Below, piece after piece: positions 1 through 11,458 of a DNA stretch of 64,000 bases; position 1 is the stretch's first letter; every line of letters starts with the position of its first letter. Origin of the DNA: Octodonta nipae (taxonomy: Eukaryota; Arthropoda; Insecta; Coleoptera; Chrysomelidae); the NCBI GenBank assembly GCA_034190945.1, contig CM067224.1, forward strand, positions 60,607,040 to 60,671,039. Direction: 5' to 3'. The position numbers and the translations under genes were made by a program. The notes under the pieces are model-generated. The model was given only the letters and a program-made list of their open reading frames with translations. It was not told where the DNA came from and did not search any database.

Positions 1-1167
1 GCGGTCTGTCAGGAAAGCGGTAATGTCAATCTTAAAAGATGCAATTTTTGTCTAAATAACAATGGTGGACTTTTCGAACATAAATTGTAACCATTATTAA
101 GTACTTTAATTTCTTAAGTTTTTAGTAATTACCTACTTATTTAGTTTTTTCGTTATATCTGATATACCTAATAAAAAAATTTATTTCGTGGCTAACTACG
201 TTAAAAGTGAAAATAAGAAAGAAAAGCATCCATAACTCCGTTAATTTTATGAATAACTATATCGAGTATTATATCGTTGAAAACCTCTAAAAATGTCCGA
301 TTTTTTGAGGTCATAGCCAACTATGGTTTCCATTCAAAAAAAAAAGATAAGTTTGTGTCATATCTCAAAAACGAGAGCTGTCACCCAAACGAGGACATGA
401 CAATCATATTCGGGATACAATTCCCTTCAATTTTGATATTGACACTTTTTATAAAATCAAAAACAAAGGAGCTAGAGGGATTTGACTAAATCGACAGAAT
501 TGCGTTATTTCAAAATGTTTAGTAAGCCATGACTTTTTACAAAAATCCGAAGGTGTCATTAAATTGGGCCAGTAAAACTGCAAATCTTTCCCAATGTAAC
601 CATTGTTCTATCTCCGCTAGTTTTCGAGATCAAGAAAAACTCACCCTTTATATGAAAAAAATTAAAATGTACCGTTACAATGGGAACTCGATGCGAGGAG
701 AGAGATATAATAGTACTAATTCTTTCAAGCATATAAGAAAGATAAAGATAGATCGATAGCTCAAAGTTTCTACATAATTTGTGAATTTATTAAATTTTGT
801 GAATTTTTCGAATATTGTGCAATGTTTAGTTTCTGAAAGAATAATTTAAAAATCAGAGGTTTTCGGTAAAAATATTTAAAAAAATGTAGCCCTGAAAAAA
901 ATTACAGCAATATTTTACACTTACCGTGAAATTTTTGTATACTTCAATTATTATATTTTTTATAAAATTCCTTTATTGTAATTCTTAAACGCTAAAATGA
1001 CTTATTTAAAAAATTTTAGAATGTCAGTATAAACAATAGCTTTTAAATATTCGTTGTTTTTATTATTATTACCCAAAAAACGTCAAGTACAAAATTAGTG
1101 CAACTAAATCATATTTAAAACAAGTTAAGCTTAAAACAACCGTAAGCCGAAAATCAATGATCTATTC
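1..1167. other. AT-rich stretch without recognisable gene
   Basis: Only short open frames with no recognisable motif are present. Composition is strongly AT, with runs of A and T. No repeat shared with the rest of the window was seen. Confidence 0.5.
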
Positions 1168-1489
1168 TTATTCCCACTCATCAGAAGTTGCAACATAATG
1201 ACCAAAATCTTTATCTGAAGTGTTTTCATTGTTGTCATCATCATTAATATCACTGACTATCTCTTGTACAATATCTTCAATGGAGTGGAACTGCTTCTCG
1301 AACAAACCATCGAAGTTTCAAGTAACCCTCTAAATCAAACGCACTCCTGGGAATGAGTTTTATACAGACTGTATCAGTCGTGTTTAACCACATGGAGTTA
1401 ACAGATATGGTTCTCACAACATTCTGTTTCAGCGATTTCCAGCATGGTGATAAATCAAATCGTCTCCCTCTATCTCTTGTCAGAACATG
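1168..1489 (-). pseudogene. decayed C-terminal end of an unidentified protein
   Basis: The minus strand reads as protein-like sequence in two frames joined by one frameshift near 1308-1325. The upstream part contains RGRRFDLSPCWKSLKQN and SMWLNTTDTVCIKLIPRSAF. The downstream part is acidic (FHSIEDIVQEIVSDIN, then a D/N/E-rich run) and ends SDEWE at a TAA at 1168-1170. The shift from a basic, aromatic segment to an acidic tail, with few stops over about 100 codons in AT-rich DNA, suggests a former coding region. I do not recognise the family; a transposase C-terminus is the likeliest origin given the surroundings, but that is inference. No start codon or upstream domain can be defined. Confidence 0.4.
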
Positions 1490-1960
1490 TCTTGTTTAAA
1501 TTTTCGAAATTTAACTTTTTTTATAAAGGCTGCAACGATTTCGAGGTAGCTGCCACATAAAAATATCTTCAATTTTTTAGGAACTTTCTAAACCTGCTCG
1601 TAAGTTTTAATTAACATATGAGTGAAATAAGTTAAATTTATCTACATGTTCTCACCTGACTGCAGCTAAATACCGCAGTTATAGAGATAGGTGCCTACTA
1701 CAACAAGATTTGCAATATAAAATATTTAAATTTTCTGCTTAGTTCATGTAATTAACATGTGAAGGTAATAATTATAAACAAACTGATTGTTAATTAAATA
1801 ATTATTATTAATTATAGCAGACCTAGGGTGGCAGAGGTTGTTTACATCAATTCAGTGCATTGAAATCAGTCTGTAAAATATTATTTCATCTAATTAACAG
1901 ATGAGGCTATATTCTTTTAATCCTGGATCTTAGACTATAACGTTTTCTGACCAGGCTACG
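1490..1960. other. AT-rich stretch, nothing recognised
   Basis: No open frame of note and no repeat that I could match elsewhere in the window. Confidence 0.45.
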
Positions 1961-2182
1961 TTTTTAGGGTTCCGTATATAAAATATACGGATACCTTTAT
2001 AATATTAATCCGGATTTCTGCCTCTGTCTCATCACAGCAATTTATTCCTAAACTACTGCACGGAAGAGGTTGAAATTTGGTATCAATGTATAGTTTGGTG
2101 ACCCTATCAGGAGTACTTATCGTAAAAGAAGAAATTTTAATTTTAGGGGTATTTCTGGGGGGAAAAATAAAAAAATCGACCG

Positions 2183-3500
2183 TTCCCCCCTGATCACCGA
2201 AACTACTGAGCCTAAAATTTTGAAAAAAAAGGAAATATAGAACCTTGCCCGAAATTTAGAGAAAAATATGAGAAACCATTGATATTAATTTTGTAGGGCA
2301 AATTATAAAATTAAATGAAAATTAATTTTTTTTTTCAAAGGCATGTAATACATCAAATGAATGTCCCATTCTGAGGAACACAAATATATTTTTTTCATAT
2401 TTAAAAAACAAATAGTGAAGAAGATATTAACGAAAATATACCAAAATTTACCCCTTCCCCCCTCTCTTATCCCCGAAACTATAAAACGTAAAGTTTTGAA
2501 AAAAATTAGAGGTATAGGATCTGACCTGAAGTTTACTGGAAAAATACGGAGAAACCTCTACTTTTAATTTAGGGGAGCAAATTACAGAATTAAATGGAAC
2601 ATATAAAATTAAAATTGTTTCTAACGCATCATGTTATATATCAAATAAAAGGGCTCATTATGAAGAAATATTTTTTCTCTTATTTTTAAAATAAATTAAT
2701 TAAAATATAAAAAAATACCCATTCCCCCCTCCCTTATCACCGAAACAATAAGCTATAAAATTTAAAAAAAGGGATATAGCGCCTCACCTGAACTTTATTG
2801 GAAAAATAAGGAGAAACCCCTAATATTCATTGTGGGGGCAAATTATAGAATAAAATGGAAAATAAAAAATTATAATTGTTTCTAACCAATCAAGTAATAT
2901 ATCAAATCAAAGGGCTCATTATGACGAATACAAATTATTTTTTTTAATGTTTTTTAAAATAAATTGTTTAAAAGATATTAACTTAAAAATTTACCTATTC
3001 CCCCCTTTATTCCCAAAACTATAAGATCTACATTTTTTTTGTTTACAGGAAACATACGAAGAAATCCCTAATATTAAAATTGGGGGCCAAATTATGGAAT
3101 TAAACGGATAATAAAAAAATATATTTTTAACGCATTATGCAATACATCAATTGAAAGGGCTCATTATGAGGAATACAATTATATAATTTTCATATTTTTA
3201 AAATTAATTGTTTACAAGATATTAACATAAAGATATAAAAAATTGTCATTTCTCGCTTTATTTCCGAAACTATAAAACCTAAAATTTTGAAAATAATTAG
3301 GGGTACTGGGGCTCACTTGAAATTTATAGGAAAAATTATTAGAAAACCCCCATAGTAGTTTTAGGGACAAATTATACAATTAAATGGAAAATAAAAATTC
3401 AATTTTCAAACGCATCATGTAATATATCAGATAAAAGGCTCTTATTACAAATATATATTTTTAAATAATTTGTTTAAGAAGATATTAACCAAAATTTTAA
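2183..3500 (+). repeat. tandem array of ~265-bp units inside R1 copy A
   Basis: The phrase CCGAAACT or a close variant recurs at 2197, 2473, 2740, about 3012 and 3264, giving spacings of roughly 250-276 bases. Each unit runs through a C-rich block, CCGAAACTATAA, GGAGAAACCCCTAATATTAA, GGGGGCAAATTATA, and CAAAGGGCTCATTATG, then an AT-rich tail with GATATTAAC. Units are diverged, so the array is old. The fourth unit has a variant middle (TTTTTGTTTACAGGAAA, ACGAAGAAATCCC) that recurs at the equivalent place in the other full copies. Confidence 0.7.
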
Positions 3501-3529
3501 ACATGGACTTAATTTCCACTTTAGAAAAT

Positions 3530-4232
3530 ACATGGTGCGTTCCCGCAATTTGTTTAGTGTATTGTGTTCAATTTGATTGAATTACTTCATTGATATTTAA
3601 ACTTCTGCACCTTTTCTAAAACATTCCGTCGCGCTAATGCTAATTGTGTTTTTTGCGTGTAAAATATAGACAGTATTGTCACTTGTATTTCGGATCCCTA
3701 GCTGCTAGGACGCTTGGGAGATTCGTGTAATGTGCTCCGAACTATTCGGTCACGCTTTGATCCCGTCTGAAGAGACGGCGCTTATTGTTGTTTTTTGCGT
3801 TACGATTTCGCCAGTTAGTAGCTTCGTTCGTAACGACCGCTAAACCGCTTTCATTTTGTTTCTTTTGTGTTTACAAAAGCGCATCATTTGTTGTTAAACC
3901 CGCATTTTTGTTTGCTCAATCAATGAACATTACGTCGCTATTTTTTGTGTAACGTGTTGTCCAGACGAAGCTCTAAGAAACTGTTCCTGCTATTACGGGG
4001 CTAGCCTCTGCAGAAAGAAGACCCAAGAAAACACCAGAGCTTCGACATAAAAGGTTAGTGAAAACTTTTATTTGGTGGTTCGTTTATGTGACGGCACGTG
4101 TTTATTGATTGTTCCGCTAAAGGTCCTTCGTCAAGTATATACTTGCATTGAACCAGCATTGAACTAAAACCGCAACATCTAATTCATACATTTTTTTTGA
4201 ATATTCTCTATCGAATGTGCCATTGAAGACAT
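3530..4232. other. ~0.7-kb insertion of different composition within R1 copy A
   Basis: Alignment by eye with copy D (CCACTTTAGAAACTACACT near 32400) shows that copy A is interrupted after TTTAGAAA and resumes at CTACACTATTTAAA. The inserted DNA is visibly richer in G+C than its surroundings (for example 3700-4050) and has no long frame. It contains a purine-rich stretch AAGAAGACCCAAGAAAACAC and then AAAAGGTTAGTG, which resembles an exon end with a splice donor. It could be a promoter or leader fragment of another element. No clear terminal repeat or target duplication was found. Confidence 0.5.
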
Positions 4233-4729
4233 TCCACTACACTATTTAAATTTTGTAAAATATATTTTATTTGTATTTTTAAATAATTTGAATTACAGAT
4301 TTAGTAAATTATAATTTAAAACTTGACCTATTTTGCCCTTTATCTTCCAATCTACAGAGTCTCAAAATTCAGACAGTAGATTATAAAAGGTTCCCTGAAA
4401 GTTTGATAGTAAAATAAAACTCTATGTAAATTTTTGAAGGCCAAATTAGAAAATTAAAAACATATGTATTCTAATAAAAATCAAGCAAATCCTGAAGCAG
4501 ATAAAATAAAATAAAAAGTCTATATGTGGAAAATAAAAGTGTATATTTTTTATAAATTTAAAACGCTTCCTTTAAAAGATATTAGGGTAAATATTAGAAA
4601 ATGAGCTCATTCCCTGCTTGTCTGAAACTGGAATATTAGAATCTTGAAGGTGGTACTGAACCCTTACTATGCGAGTCCAACTCGCACTTGACCAAATTAT
4701 TTTCAAAAAGTGAAAGTGTGATGCGACAG

Positions 4730-5070
4730 AACATAAACCTAACTGGTGCAAGATATTTGGAGTTTCTTCAAGGCGACCTTATTCCTGACCCAATAAATTT
4801 ATATCCAAATAAAGAATGTGATCTTCCACAAGATGGTGCACCCTTTCATTATGCAGCACCTGTCCGTGCTTATTTAGATGAGGTATTCCTGAATCGTAAG
4901 ATAGGAAGGAGAAGGTCGATTGAGTGTCCAGTCAGATCGCCAGATTTGACACCTCTAGATTACTTTTTGGGGGTTACTTAAAAAGCAAAGTAAACGTAAA
5001 TAAATTCGCGAATTTAAAAGAATTGCAAGCGACCATGTTCAACAACAACTTATGAATCGTTAAACTTGGT
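4730..5070 (+). pseudogene. mariner-like (DUF4817-type) transposase, C-terminal fragment
   Basis: The frame reads NLTGARYLEFLQGDLIPDPI, then LPQDGAPFHYA and RSPDLTPLDYFLG. QDGAP and SPDLTPLDYF are the second and third catalytic-acid motifs of the DDE/D transposase fold. The same family is present in longer form at 56430-57517, where LELLQNNVVPTLTNLYP and GGAPSH align to the same places. After DYFLG a one-base shift changes frame; reading then continues as LLKKQSKRK, a stop, and IREFKRIASDHVQQQ, equivalent to the family's C-terminal helix. The N-terminal DNA-binding half and the first catalytic Asp are absent. The fragment abuts the 3' end of R1 copy A. It cannot encode active transposase. Confidence 0.75.
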
Positions 5071-5075
5071 AAGGC

Positions 5076-6480
5076 TGGTAATTTTGTCCTTTCTTGTGGT
5101 GTTCTAACTTCTGACGTTCGTCAAATTTCTAATTTAAAATATCACAAACAGAGAACCATATGCAAATTTTTTGCTGGCATTTTGTATTATTTGAATTGTT
5201 TTGGGAAATTTATTTAGCCTGAAACGACTTATAAAATCCTCCAGAACAGCTATATTTAGTTATTTAAATTATGGTTTAAAAGTTTGATATTATTATTTTA
5301 TATGTTTTGAGATTTTTGATATTTGATATTCTAGTAATTTAGCACATTTTTCGACATTATTGGTATATTTTTTAAGATATTAAAATTTCGATATTTATGT
5401 TGTTAATTTAAACATTTGTTACTTATATGTATTTTAAACATTTTTGATATTTTGGGTATTTTATACAATTAGAAATTTTTGGTAGATATGTTTTACATTC
5501 TTAATATTTTCGGTTTTTGACATTTTTGGCCAAATTTTATTTTGATAAAATGTTTGATTATGCTATAGGCAGTGGGGTATATATTGTTTTTACTGAAATT
5601 TAATATCTTGGAAACTACAAGTGATACAAGCATATATACTTTTCTCCTTAAATATATAAAAACGAGATTTATCAATTTGCCAATAGGGTCAATTTTATAA
5701 GAAAAATTTAATAATTCACTGTGCGAAAATTCTATTATTGAATGTAGGAATGAGTTTCAGAAATTTTTAGCGAGCGAAATACCATGCAGACGTGAAAGTT
5801 GATAGCCTTCTTCCTGAAGTAAATAGAACTTAATTTAATCATTTAGGGAAAATAACGTCCTCGATAATTTTTAGGATCTGTATTTATTTGTTGCATGAAA
5901 ATTGATAAATCGACTCTTTTCTTTAAATTGATAGGATATTATTCGACATTTTGAAAATATTGAATTTATGGAGGGTTTGGGAAAAACTGACAAGTGTTCA
6001 GTGATTCACTGATTAATCGCAGGTTAAATCTCAAAAAAATTAAAAAACGTCGGAAAAATAAACAATGTTAAGGGGCAAAGAATTATAAAATGAAAATAAA
6101 TCCCAAAAAAAAATTAAAAATTAAACAAACCTGCAAGTGTTAGGAATAAATATAAAAAAATATATAAAATTTGTCAAAATCTTGAAAATTATTCTTCCAA
6201 AACCTAAATTAAGAAAATTCTAAAATATTTTAAATATACAAAACATCGAAAATGCTAAAACTAACAGAAATAACTAAAAATTTCAGCTTCACTGTAAATG
6301 TGAAAAAAGTAAAAAATGTTAAAAAAGTCAAAAATGTCAAAATACCAAAAATGTCAAATATGGCAATGAAAACAACTGTCAAAAAACTAAAATGAAAAAC
6401 GGAAAAATTACAATATCAAATGTCAAAAATCTCAAACATGTCAAATATGTCTAGCTCTTCAAATTAAATATTAAAACAAT
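5076..6480. repeat. AT-rich inverted, low-complexity region
   Basis: The left part (about 5240-5560) is full of phrases such as TTTTGAGATTTTTGATATTTGATATT. The right part (about 6290-6470) carries the complement, for example ATATCAAATGTCAAAAATCTCAAA, with many AAAATGTC words. This suggests a degenerate inverted pair around an AT-rich centre, probably an old foldback or MITE. No coding sequence was found; the 60-codon frame at 5493-5675 looks random. Confidence 0.35.
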
Positions 6481-6599
6481 GCTTTAGAAGCTGTTGTTTT
6501 ATTGTCATATAAAATTCGCACGTGAATGATAATGTTAATATTGTTTTTACAAAATATCTGAAAATGTAGGAGTTGTGAAAATAACCAATTAATAATTTA

Positions 6600-7920
6600 T
6601 ATTTAAAAAAGAACCGACTTCAGCTGACTTAAAGTAAAAACCGTTTAGAAACCGTGTGCAATCAATCACTATTTTCAGACATATCTTCTTTTTTATCTGA
6701 TTTAAGATACAATTCAATTGAAAATTTTAGCGTATCTTATCTCTCTCTCTCTTTTTCTCCCTCTCTCTTTCTCCCTTCCTAATGTTTATTCTTTATCAAT
6801 ATTTTCCAAATAAGTTTTAATTTTTTATTTGTTTTATTATTTGGACCACTTTCTATATATGTAACTAATTCACTCTATATTGAATCCACACTGTATATGC
6901 TTCTGTGTATTGGTCACCCCTATATAACTTATTGGTGTATCAATTTCTCAATAACCCTGTACAACTATAATTCAACTCAACACAATATTACAACGGTCCT
7001 GATATCTTTAAAACCACCCTGTATAAGTAGAAATCCTCTCCACACTGTTGATTTTTTCTATTTTTCTATTATTTAAATTATTTCTGTATACCAATGATTT
7101 TACTTCGCCCCATATGTGTAATATTCCATTGATACAACTGCTCATGGTCTACCCTATATAACAAAATTCACCTTTTTGAACCACATTTTAAGACTATAAT
7201 TTTACTGTACCATTATTTCAACAACCCGGTATTTGCAACTGCTTCTAAAATTGTTTGAACCAGTTTATAAAATTATACACCGTTCTACGTCCTATAATTC
7301 AAATATCCTAACTGCTTATGCTTATATAACATATTTTTCATACACCATGAATAACAATAATTTTACCTCACCCTAACTTCAAACACCTTGTCTAAGCAAC
7401 TACTTATGTTCCAAACTATATAACTTTTTTAAACCGCCCCGTATACATGTAATTATACTCCACCTTACATTTCAACCATCCTGTATATTCATCTGCTTCT
7501 GACAATTTTTAAAGCATTTTGTATAACTGTAATTATTCTCCGCCTTATCCACTCTGTATAACTATACTTTTGCTCTACTCTTATTTCAACCACCTTGTAT
7601 AAGCAACTACTTATGTGCCACTCAATACAATATTTTTAGAACCACCCTGTATAACTAATTCAATTCCAACATATACTTCAACCATCCTATGTATACAACT
7701 GCTTATGTACCACTTAATATTAAATGCACGCACGCACTTACCTACAATCGTATACCATATACAAAAGTTCGCCAAAGTAACAAACGTTCGTTTCGATAAA
7801 CTAACCATTTCACGCGACAAAAAGCCCCCCAACTTAACTCCGTCTTTAAAAAAATTTACTTCTAACGAATTAAAATGAAAATCATTACAAACACCCTGTA
7901 CGATATACTTTCATGGTATA
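6600..7920 (+). repeat. family W element, copy 1: CCCTGTATA minisatellite with conserved flanks
   Basis: Starts AAAAAAGAACCGACTTCAGC with AACCGTTTAGAAACCGTGTG close behind, and ends ACAAACACCCTGTACGATA. Between these the phrase CACCCTGTATAACTATAATT and variants (CCACCTTGTATAAGCAACTAC, ACCATCCTGTATATTCATCTG) recur at irregular spacings of roughly 60-120 bases over about 1 kb. The same start and end flank the inverted copy at 16395-17895, so this is a mobile or duplicated unit and not a local satellite. No protein is encoded; the frames at 7611-7878 run through the repeats and I treat them as chance. Confidence 0.7.
6737..6782. repeat. CT-rich simple repeat
   Basis: A run of CTCTCTCTC with CCCTCTCTCTTTCTCCC inside family W copy 1. 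It is not obvious in the inverted copy near 17750-17800, where the complement reads GAGATGAGGGAAAGA. Confidence 0.7.
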
Positions 7921-8008
7921 TCTTGACATTTAAACTAGAGATTTATGATGAAAATTTGACATTTACCATAATATTTTTCCGATTTTCAGAAAAATGGTAA
8001 GTCTTATG

Positions 8009-8009
8009 T

Positions 8010-8038
<29 letters not shown>
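8009..8038. repeat. (TA)n microsatellite
   Basis: Uninterrupted TA dinucleotides of about 28 bases. Confidence 0.9.
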
Positions 8039-8041
<3 letters not shown>

Positions 8042-8099
8042 CTTGGGCGGTTTTAGAGAAAACAGTGAAGATTCATTGAAATTCACTGAAATCTAGTCC

Positions 8100-8363
8100 C
8101 TTATTTACTTTTTTTTCTAATTTTCCGGAAAGCCGTAATTCTCATGTTATAAACAATTATATGGGACCTTTCTGTCGTGTTCCTTAATATAATGCAGTTT
8201 AAATCATCAAAATTGCCCAAGCCGTTTTTGAATAATCGCTCGTCATACATGAAAAAAAAGTTGCAGGTGAATTGATAACCTTCTCCTTTTTGGAAGTCGG
8301 TTAAAAAGATGTCCAAGATAAGTACGTCAAATACGCCGATTTGCGTCTGGACGGGTCATCTAG
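8100..8363 (+). mobile_element. possible non-autonomous Helitron 3' end carrying a family N terminus
   Basis: Contains the complement of the family N head (TGATAACCTTCTCCTTTTTG, GAAGTCGGTTAA at about 8272-8306), followed by GATTTGCGTCTGGACGGGTC and ATCTAG then T. The CTAG at 8360-8363 followed by T, with the short inverted pair CGTC/GACG about six bases upstream, resembles the CTRR terminus and subterminal hairpin of Helitrons. The stem is very short, so this is tentative. The frame at 8101-8316 is a shadow of this repeat. Confidence 0.4.
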
Positions 8364-9674
8364 TTAAACATAATTTTTAAAAATCCACATTTTAAAAATT
8401 ATAATTTTTTAAACTATGTTATTACTGGAGGAGTGGCATAATTTCTATGTGTCTTATCTATTTTTTTTTCAGACAACGAAATTTATGCCTATTTTCATTT
8501 CATCATTCCAGAAATCAAATATGCTCGAATGAAGACGTTGCCCAAAATATCCTTAATAGTCGTTTTCAGCAACAGACTCTTTGTACACAAATTCGTTACG
8601 CACTCAATCTTCCGCGGGTTATTCCCCAACTATAGTTTTAAAGCCAATTAAGCAGTGTAACGATTTTGATCTAATAAAACATAGCTTTAGTAAGGCTTCT
8701 CGTACTCAGTTTCTCATTCCTCGGATAATTGGAGATACTCTGGGATGTAGCGCAGTTTAGAGAGAGGAGAATTTATCGGGCCGGAGAGAAATGGAATTTA
8801 AATTTCGCCGATGTAGTCGAAGATAACAAAGCGTGGCGCATAAGGGCCGGTGACTGATGAACCGCAAGAATTTTATTGCTTAACTTGCAAAATAGTTAAT
8901 TAATAACCATAGAGAGTTTAAAAAAATTACAATGTTTGTGAAAAAATTCGATGATGGTGAAAGCCCTTCCCCTGAGACAGTCAATCATGACTCATTAATC
9001 AGCTTTTTCTTTATATTGACACTTGGGTTGAACAGATTCGTTAACTATTAAAGGTAACAGCCTCACAAATTAAAATTATATACATTTAACCAAACCATCC
9101 CATTCTGTTCTGTTTTTGGACACTGAAACCCAATCCAAGGTCAAGGAACTCGTACAACCTCAAAAATTTTACCATATAATAGACTTTGAAACGTTTGGTT
9201 TTCCTTCAATATACGTCGTTTTATTTCGATTGTGGTGTTATTGTCCAAAAAACATAAAAGTAATTTTACCATAGCCAAAAAAACACTCCCCAGTTGTTAA
9301 ACCTTAAAAGTACACCAGAAAAGCACGATTCTATTCATCTATCTATACTAGTTTAGAAATTCGAAAAACCAGATTGTTAAAAAAAAACGAAAACCACTGC
9401 CCTTAAGAAGTCTGAGGAGTCCTTTGAAAAGTTTTACCTCAATTGGAGCCACCGATTATAAACTCTTGGGCAAAATTATCGAATATTATCACTGTTACTC
9501 GAACAAGATTCTAAATTATCGTTGAAAAGGACTTATGGATTTGGGTTCCCGGTCAAATTGGCTGCAATTTTGGCATGTTGTCCTTCATGACGTCATGATC
9601 AAAAGTTACCAAAGTCTAAAAATTGACAGTTTTTGAGATATCAGGGTCATAATGAACAAAATAAAATAATTTGG
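8364..9674. other. non-coding stretch with one MITE remnant
   Basis: At about 9185-9275 the sequence AGACTTTGAAACGTTTGGTT through AACATAAAAGTAA matches the right half of the small insertion at 40340-40544. Nothing else was recognised. The 62-codon frame at 8447-8635 has no family signature. Confidence 0.4.
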
Positions 9675-10285
9675 TCAAGTGCCAGTTGGACTCGCATACT
9701 AAGGGTTCCGTACCACTTTCAGAGAAGCAGGGAATAAGTGCATTTTCTTATATTTACCGTAATATCTTTTAAAGGAAGCGATTTAAATTGATAAAAAATT
9801 TCATTTCCACACATACACTTTTTATTTTATCTGCTTCAGGATTCGCTTGATTTTTATAAAAATTAACATTAGAGTTTTATTTTACTAATAAACTTTCAGG
9901 GAAGCCTTTTATAATCTACTGTCTGAATTTTGGGGCTCTGTAGATTGGAAGATATAGGGCAAAATAGGTAACGTTTTAAATAATAAATTATTAAATCTGT
10001 TATTCAAATTATTTAAAAATACAAATAAAATATATTTTTCAAAATTTAAATAGTGTAGTTTCTAAAGTGGGAATTAAGTCGATGTTTAATATTTTTCTTA
10101 ATATCTATTAAACAAATGATTTAAAAATATGATAAATTTGTAATTATGAGCCTTTTATCTGATATGATGCGTTTGAAATTTGAATTTTTATATTCCACTT
10201 AATTGTATAATTTGTCCCTAAAATTACTATGGGGGTTTTCTAATAATTTCTCTTACAAATTTCAAGTGAGCCCCAAATTTTTAGC
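9675..10285 (-). repeat. dispersed repeat family R1, copy B (partial)
   Basis: On the plus strand it begins AAGTGCCAGTTGGACTCGCA and TACTAAGGGTTCCGTACCAC, the complement of the R1 3' end. It runs in parallel with copy E until GGGGGTTTTCTAATAATTTC, then stops near 10285. It covers only the 3' segment and the last array unit. Confidence 0.75.
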
Positions 10286-11237
10286 ATATATAATTACGCA
10301 GTGGTTTCTGTTGTCACGTAGAGCGTTTTGTATTTCAATTTTTTGAACATTTAGGTTGTAAACTTTAAAGCCAGCAGTTTACGATTTGAAAGGTAATATA
10401 TATAAAACAATATATATTACTCTAGAATAAATGTACCTAACTTAACCTAATAGATTCAAATAAATCTTTAAAATGTATTTAACATTCAGAACTTTGCAGC
10501 AATGGGACCATGTAATGTAAAATTAATTAAGTATAAGATACCCACATTGTCAGAAAACATTAATTTTGAGTATGATTTTCAATATAAAAAATTTACTTAC
10601 CAACGTAGTACCTAACCCATGACGATTTCTCTTTTATGTAGAAAATATAAAGAAATAGGAATCACATACTGATAATTAATAGTAGTTAAATCACCTATTT
10701 TTGAGAATTTTTTTCTGTGAATTGAAATTGAAACCTTGAAAATAATTTGAAATCTTGTCTCACTGAATTGAAAACTTTCAACTTAATCACTACAAAAGTA
10801 ATAAAATGTCAATATTTAAAACAAATTTCGGGCAGATGGCTAAGCATTCAGTGTTGTCATAATTTAACAATTTTCTGTAATCCTAGTTAAACTTATATGA
10901 AAGTTACCCGACAAAAATAAAAGGACTCTAAATTTAGTAAAGTATAAGGTTAAAATAAAGAAGAAATATCAGAAATAACTTGATGAGGTGCAAAATAATT
11001 CTGATTTTAGTTGAAAAAAACAATATTTATAATGCAATGAAAGTTGCAAACTGCAAACTTGCAGGCGCCCAATAAACGGCGATTATTATGTATTATAATT
11101 TTTCGTTGGTTCTATTTCAATAGTATGACTATGTAGGATAACTTTAGCGAAGGGCCAAAACTTTTAGTTTTACATTTAAATTAGTTTGTCTTTCACATTA
11201 GAGTCAACCGATCTTATGATTTTCTCTCCAAGCAATC
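10286..11237. other. AT-rich stretch, nothing recognised
   Basis: No frame or repeat could be supported. It lies between R1 copy B and a Helitron fragment, and may include diverged Helitron body. Confidence 0.4.
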
Positions 11238-11454
11238 TATCGGCACTCTTTGGCATCGACAGTATGCATGTAAATAATGATTTTTTTATTATTTTATTAT
11301 TTAATTATTGAAACAATATTATAAATTAATTTTAGCATTCTGCACTGAAGGTCGTCTGTAGCTACTAAACAAACTAAAAATAAAGAAAATCGGTTTGACA
11401 GACAAAGGAGAAAATGGTACCTAACCGTTTAGTGTTTGCCTATTTATATATAGA
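11238..11454 (-). mobile_element. Helitron family A, 5' terminal fragment (copy 3)
   Basis: Plus-strand phrases AGCATTCTGCACTGAAGGTC, GTAGCTACTAAACAAAC, GGAGAAAATGGTACCTAACC and TTGCCTATTTATATATAGAT match the 5' end of the full copy at 41962-43413. Read on the minus strand, the element begins TCTATATATAAATAGGCAAA at 11454, with the expected A on its 5' side. It abuts the start of the Tc1 transposase frame at 11459. Homology fades upstream of about 11238. Confidence 0.7.
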
Positions 11455-11458
11455 TTAT

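Larger units (their letters stand above)
1961..4702 (+). repeat. dispersed repeat family R1, copy A
   Basis: Begins TTTTTAGGGTTCCGTATATA and ends with AACCCT followed by GCGAGTCCAACTCGCACTTG and ACCAAATTATTTT. Between the ends lie a 5' leader, an array of about 265-bp units and a 3' segment ending with a CTTGAAGG..GGTACTGAACCC block. The same layout is seen in copies at 9675-10285 (minus, partial), 29655-29830 (minus, partial), 31155-32830 (plus) and 45655-47590 (minus). The AGGGTTCCGTA and TACGGAACCCT motifs near the two ends are inverted relative to each other. From memory, similar GGGTTCCGTA / GAGTCCGACTCGCACTTG sequences are common in insect genomes, but I cannot name the class. No protein is encoded. 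This copy is interrupted at 3530-4232. Confidence 0.75.

Noticed and set aside
2183..3500. Regularly spaced repeats that could suggest a CRISPR array
   Set aside because: Units of about 265 bp are diverged along their length, without short identical repeats and unique spacers, in an insect-type genome.
7611..7878. Overlapping 73- and 87-codon frames on opposite strands
   Set aside because: They run through the CCCTGTATA minisatellite and show no family signature.
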